NCBI GenBank assembly: GCA_947625675.1
Contig: CANQPH010000018.1
Location: forward strand, 1 to 53,641
Direction of reading: 5' to 3'
DNA length: 53,641 nucleotides
Origin: an uncultured Acetatifactor sp.
GTDB lineage: Bacteria > Bacillota > Clostridia > Lachnospirales > Lachnospiraceae
Every line of letters begins with the position of its first letter. Position 1 is the first letter of the stretch. The notes beneath the pieces were generated by a model that worked only from the letters and a program-made list of their open reading frames with translations, was not told the origin of the DNA and ran no database searches. Both the position numbers and the translations under genes were made by a program. Of the stretch, positions 50,153 to 53,641 are shown piece by piece.

Positions 50153-52198
50153 TCAAGATCCGGAGATCTTCGGCGAAGCCGCCATCAGACGCTTGAAGGT
50201 CTCATGGAGGGCGGCGATGTCAATGGGTTTTGAGATATGCACGTTCATGCCGCTGTCCAGGGCCTTCTGCACATCCTCCGAGAAAGCGTTGGCCGTCATA
50301 GCCGCAATGGGCACGGAAAGCGCATCCGGACGGCCACTGGCACGGATGGCCTCCGCAGCCTCGTAGCCGTTCCTCCGGGGCATCTGAATGTCCATCAATA
50401 TCATATCGTAATACCCGGGCTCCGACCGCAGGAACAAGTCTACCGCCTCGTCCCCGTCCCTCGCCAGATCGTACAGAATACCCTCAAGGTTCAGGACTTC
50501 GCCCAGGATCTCCGCATTGATCTCATTGTCCTCCGCCGCCAGGATCCGCTTCCCGGCCAGACTCCTCTCCGGAGGCTCCTCCCTCGTTACGGGTTTCTCC
50601 TCTTCCTTCTGTTCCGGAAGGGCGAAATCCATGTCCACCGTGAAAACGCTTCCCTCCCCCTTCCTGCTCTTTAAGGAAATGACGCCGCCCATCAGCTCCA
50701 CCAGATTCCTGGTGATCGCCATGCCCAGGCCCGTGCCCTGCACCTTATTGGTCAGAGAATTGACCTCCCTGGTAAAGGGATCGAAAATCGTCTTCTGAAA
50801 TTCCTCGCTCATTCCGATGCCGTCATCGGCGATGACGAACAGCAAATGAAAGAAGCTTGCGGATCTCTGTTCTCCCTTCCGCACGTCCATCTCAACATGA
50901 CCGCCTTCCGGCGTATATTTGACCGCATTGGTCAGTATATTGATCAACACTTGCTGCAGCCGCAGCCTGTCTCCCAGGATCCAATCCGGCGTCCCGTCCT
51001 CCACATGGATAGCGAAACCCTGATCCTTATTCCGGGCCTGGGGCAGCATGATCGTGGAGGTCTCCTCCAGAAGCTCCCGCAGCGAAATCCGATCCACGTT
51101 CAGGGCCATATTACCGCTCTCGATCCTGCTCATGTCCAGGACGTCATTGATCAATCCCAGCAGATGGCGGCTGGAAGAAGTGATCCTCCGGGCATACTGG
51201 CGCACCTTGTCCGGATGCTCCGCCTCCGCCTCCAGCAGGGTGGAAAAACCGACGATGGCATTCATGGGCGTGCGGATGTCATGGGACATATTGGCCAGGA
51301 ACATGTTTTTGGCCGCATTGGCCTGCCTGGCCTGAATCAGCGCATCCTTGAGAATGGCATTCTGCTTCTCTTCGCTGCGGATGATATGCTCGATGCTCCG
51401 CACCCCCATGACCACGGAAACCGGAATTCCTCCCTCCCGCTCGTTGACGGTAAAGGCCACCACGCACCATTCCTTCCCGCCTTCCGGCGTGTTTCGGATA
51501 TAGCGGTACTCCACTGCGTTCTCCGTCATCAAAACCCTCTGGAGCTCTTCCGGTTGGAGACTTTTCCGGATATTTCCCCGCATCCTGTTGTCCGTCTCGG
51601 CGAAGGCCACTCTTTTTTCAAGAAGCTCCCTGTAATCGCCCCGGGCCTCCTTATTATGATTATCCGGATAAATCATCCGGTAATAATTCTCCACCAGATC
51701 CACCATGTATACTTCCCGGTAGGAATAAGCAGTGCTTTGAAGCGCCGTGTGCAGAAGCTCCTGATCATGGAGATCCCGGATGAATTCATTCTCCTTTTTC
51801 GCATGATTGATCACCTTGTCCGTCACGTCGCTGATAAACACATAGAACACCCCGCCGTATTCCTCGCTGCGGACATAATGGCCGAAATCCTCCACCCAGC
51901 GCACCTCTCCGTCCCGGCAGGTGATCCGGTACTCCACGTAATCCAGGTTCCGCTGGCTCTTCACGATCTGTTCCTCGATGCTCCGCTCCACCTCATCGAG
52001 ATCTTCCGGGTGCACCATGCCCCGGAAGGAGTTCCCCGTCAATTCCCGGAACTGCTCCATGGTCTCGCACTTGTACAGGTAGAGCACCTCGTTGTTGGCG
52101 TAAATAATCTCTTCCCCGCCATCCGCATGGTAAATAAAAAAGCCGCCGGGAATCCCCGACATGACCTCTTCTATTTCAAAGCTCTTCATTCGTTCCAT
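50153..52198 (-). CDS. PAS-domain hybrid sensor histidine kinase
   Basis: A 681-residue soluble kinase with no membrane helix. An N-terminal PAS domain (about 10-130; FFIYHADGGEEIIYANNEVL) is followed by a second PAS-like region (about 150-280), a HisKA domain with H306 in NMSHDIRTPMNAIVGF, an ATPase domain with NILTNAVKYTPEGG, DDGIGM and GTGLGMAI, and a C-terminal receiver with D603 in MILMDIQMP. No output DNA-binding domain or separate partner regulator is adjacent. It lies first in an operon with the SulP transporter, suggesting that it senses something linked to that transport; this is inference. GGAGGGATGCG precedes the ATG. Confidence 0.92.
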   Translation of the reverse strand: MERMKSFEIEEVMSGIPGGFFIYHADGGEEIIYANNEVLYLYKCETMEQFRELTGNSFRGMVHPEDLDEVERSIEEQIVKSQRNLDYVEYRITCRDGEVRWVEDFGHYVRSEEYGGVFYVFISDVTDKVINHAKKENEFIRDLHDQELLHTALQSTAYSYREVYMVDLVENYYRMIYPDNHNKEARGDYRELLEKRVAFAETDNRMRGNIRKSLQPEELQRVLMTENAVEYRYIRNTPEGGKEWCVVAFTVNEREGGIPVSVVMGVRSIEHIIRSEEKQNAILKDALIQARQANAAKNMFLANMSHDIRTPMNAIVGFSTLLEAEAEHPDKVRQYARRITSSSRHLLGLINDVLDMSRIESGNMALNVDRISLRELLEETSTIMLPQARNKDQGFAIHVEDGTPDWILGDRLRLQQVLINILTNAVKYTPEGGHVEMDVRKGEQRSASFFHLLFVIADDGIGMSEEFQKTIFDPFTREVNSLTNKVQGTGLGMAITRNLVELMGGVISLKSRKGEGSVFTVDMDFALPEQKEEEKPVTREEPPERSLAGKRILAAEDNEINAEILGEVLNLEGILYDLARDGDEAVDLFLRSEPGYYDMILMDIQMPRRNGYEAAEAIRASGRPDALSVPIAAMTANAFSEDVQKALDSGMNVHISKPIDIAALHETFKRLMAASPKISGS

Positions 52199-52280
52199 CG
52201 CATCCCTCCGCCTTCCTGTCTAAGTTTATTATCCAACTTTTCCGGACAAATTGCAATCCTTTCCGCAGGATTTTCCATGC

Positions 52281-52333
52281 AAAAAAGGACGGCAAAACAG
52301 CTGCGAGCAAACTCGCCCTGTCTTACCGCCCTT
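52281..52333 (-). terminator. Terminator after the right-edge gene
   Basis: Minus strand: an imperfect long stem GGGCGGTAAGACAG/CTGTTTTGCCGTCC with an inner GCGAGTTTGCTCGC hairpin, followed by TTTTTT. It separates the right-edge gene from the hybrid kinase operon. Confidence 0.8.
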
Positions 52334-52367
52334 TATTACGGGGCCGTAGCTGACCGCTCCCAAAATT

Positions 52368-53641
52368 TTAGTCCGTGAAAAATCCCTGGCCGGTATTGAT
52401 ATTATAAAGGATGTAGCAATCCAGGTTCGCCGGGGTGCCTTCGCTGTTGATAGCGAAGCGGCCCGGCCACCAGGACAAGCAGAGATCCGTCAGGTCGTCG
52501 GCAGCCACACCCGGCAGATACAGGAGGAATTCCTCCCCGCCCTCCATCCCATAAGGACCTGAAGCGATGTAGCGGGTTCCCCCTTCGATCCATTCCTTTC
52601 CCTCTTCTTCCTCACAGACAAGCTCTTCCAATCTCATGAGATAAGCATCTTCCCCCATCTTCCTGATCTCTCCGAACCGTCCCGTAAAGGAACAGATATA
52701 CTCGGTTCCGCTGTATCCTTCTCCGGCATCCCCCATGTCGTCGTCGACGTATTCTCCTTCAAAGGAACCGTCCGGACGAAGGGTGAGCCCCGTCGCCCAG
52801 GCTCCGGCACCGCTGGAAAACGTAAATTGCAGCTGCTCCCCCAAGGCCAATTCACCGGGAACACCTTCCGGATAATCCCCGTAATAATTTACTGGATAGA
52901 GCTGTGCAAGCTCCGTTGCCTTCCTGGGCCCTATCACCAGCTCCCCCTGTTCGCTGGTCACCAGGAGGACGGCGTTCTCCAGCATCCGGTTCGTCAGGCT
53001 TTCAAACTCCTTCAGCCGGGCATATTTTTCCGGCGGCAGCCCTTCTCCGCCCTCTCCCGTGGCTTCCAACAGGGTATATTCCACCGAGGGGGCATCCAAC
53101 TCCTGGAACTCGCCATCCAGCCAGAAGAATTGGCTCCACCAATAATCTCCGTACCCCTGGAACATTGTGGGATGATACTCCACCAGATAATCCAAGCCCC
53201 CGTTCTCCTGCATCAGCAAAATCGTGTTCCAACCTACGTGAGCAGGAGAAATCCAGGTGCTCCACAGAAGCGTTCCGTCCGCCTTCACCACGTTCAATTC
53301 ATATTCCATGTCTTCCGCCACTTCCTGAAGGTATATGGACTCGTTCTCCCCGTCACGGTCCAGATCCGCTTCCTCCCAGAGGAGTTCCCCCCAGTCCTCC
53401 CCTGATGCGGAAATATCGAGGTTCTCCTCCGGCTGACCGGGCGCTGCGGTACCTTCCCTTCCCTGGCCGGACGCCGGGTTGCCGCTCTCCTGACCGCTGC
53501 CGATATCTTCCCTTCCTTGCCCGGGCTCCGGGTTGCTTTCCCCAGACTGCCCGGCATTGGAACCTTCTTCCCCCTGGCCGGGCACCGGGTCGCCGCCCCC
53601 TGACCGCCGCCGACACTTTCCCCTCCTTGGCCGGACGCCGC
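52368..53641 (-). CDS. Partial exported protein of unknown function with an N-terminal repeat region
   Basis: The 5' end is beyond the window. About 405 residues are readable: a Gly/Gln/Glu/Pro-rich repeat stretch (units like PGQGREDIGSGQESGNP), then a domain with a calcium-like loop DLDRDGENESIYL, and a C-terminal domain (TFSSGAGAWATGLTLRPDGS, later GGTRYIASGPYGMEGGEEFL) that I recall from unnamed exported proteins of Lachnospiraceae. The frame stays open to the edge, but in the outermost repeat unit one base is missing relative to the next unit (near 53590). Upstream of that point the repeat-like residues are therefore in another frame. A GTG at 53585 could serve as a local start but has no sign of being real. 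Function unknown. Confidence 0.6.
   Translation of the reverse strand, partial: GVRPRRGKCRRRSGGGDPVPGQGEEGSNAGQSGESNPEPGQGREDIGSGQESGNPASGQGREGTAAPGQPEENLDISASGEDWGELLWEEADLDRDGENESIYLQEVAEDMEYELNVVKADGTLLWSTWISPAHVGWNTILLMQENGGLDYLVEYHPTMFQGYGDYWWSQFFWLDGEFQELDAPSVEYTLLEATGEGGEGLPPEKYARLKEFESLTNRMLENAVLLVTSEQGELVIGPRKATELAQLYPVNYYGDYPEGVPGELALGEQLQFTFSSGAGAWATGLTLRPDGSFEGEYVDDDMGDAGEGYSGTEYICSFTGRFGEIRKMGEDAYLMRLEELVCEEEEGKEWIEGGTRYIASGPYGMEGGEEFLLYLPGVAADDLTDLCLSWWPGRFAINSEGTPANLDCYILYNINTGQGFFTD
53405..53641 (-). repeat. Degenerate repeats at the start of the edge protein
   Basis: On the coding strand, blocks such as GGCAAGGAAGGGAAGATATC and GGTCAGGAGAGCGGCAACCC recur. The two clearest units (53461-53525 and about 53575-53641) align over more than 60 bases with scattered changes and one single-base gap. 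They code for Gly/Gln/Glu-rich sequence. Confidence 0.8.

Noticed and set aside
48171..50366. A 731-codon open frame on the plus strand, opposite the SulP gene
   Set aside because: It is the antisense of a well-supported transporter, has no recognisable domain and is rich in His/Gln/Arg, as expected from reading a GC-rich gene backwards.

Overview
The window looks like a chromosomal segment of a fairly GC-rich anaerobic Firmicute, most likely a Lachnospiraceae (Clostridia); the genus is not resolved. The basis is the gene mix: a six-subunit Rnf complex, a Na+-pumping biotin decarboxylase cluster, spore-type genes (SleB-like hydrolase, SpoVB-like flippase), a BceRSAB-type module, cmk-ispH-rpsA, and Firmicute-style promoters and AGGAGG ribosome sites. 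No rRNA, tRNA, CRISPR, prophage or insertion sequence was seen. About 40 genes are present, most of them on the minus strand.

Layout: 1-713 is non-coding and holds a 6S RNA gene (minus strand) with a consensus promoter and terminator, plus a very palindromic stretch. 714-2710 is gmd-fcl (GDP-L-fucose synthesis), divergent from an AraC-type regulator. 3868-9450 holds a multi-helix membrane protein, aminopeptidase P, deoxyribose-phosphate aldolase and citrate synthase. 9510-11976 holds threonine synthase and a SleB-type hydrolase. 12112-17354 is the complete rnfCDGEAB operon. 17480-17641 is a MITE-like element. 17698-23261 holds an RNase H-like exonuclease, then rpsA, ispH, cmk and a flavoprotein on the minus strand.

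23227-31552 is the most distinctive accessory locus: a RpiR/MurR-type regulator, a membrane-anchored FIVAR protein with a cohesin-like N-terminus, and a 1781-residue secreted M60-type metallopeptidase carrying a dockerin. I read the last two as a candidate self-contained cohesin-dockerin pair for glycoprotein (mucin) degradation. 31761-37059 is a five-gene Na+-translocating decarboxylase operon with two different carboxyltransferase subunits around one biotin carrier and one pump. Then follow a PHP phosphatase and mnmA; a BceRSAB-like two-component/ABC module (39541-44590); iscS-iscU (44697-46442); a SpoVB-like flippase; a hybrid histidine kinase-SulP transporter operon (48057-52198); and a partial exported protein at the right edge.

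A theme across the window is short, degenerate tandem repeats inserted both between genes and in frame inside otherwise conserved proteins (RnfE tail, SleB linker, flavoprotein, BceA tail, BceB loop, FIVAR stalk, SulP, edge protein, AraC 3' end). A second theme is a dispersed intergenic element that supplies an almost identical leader and ribosome site to deoC and iscU, and a copy of whose other half begins the window. Functionally the segment joins ion-coupled energy conservation (Rnf, decarboxylase pump) to host-glycan related functions (M60 peptidase, fucose nucleotide synthesis), though that link is inference.
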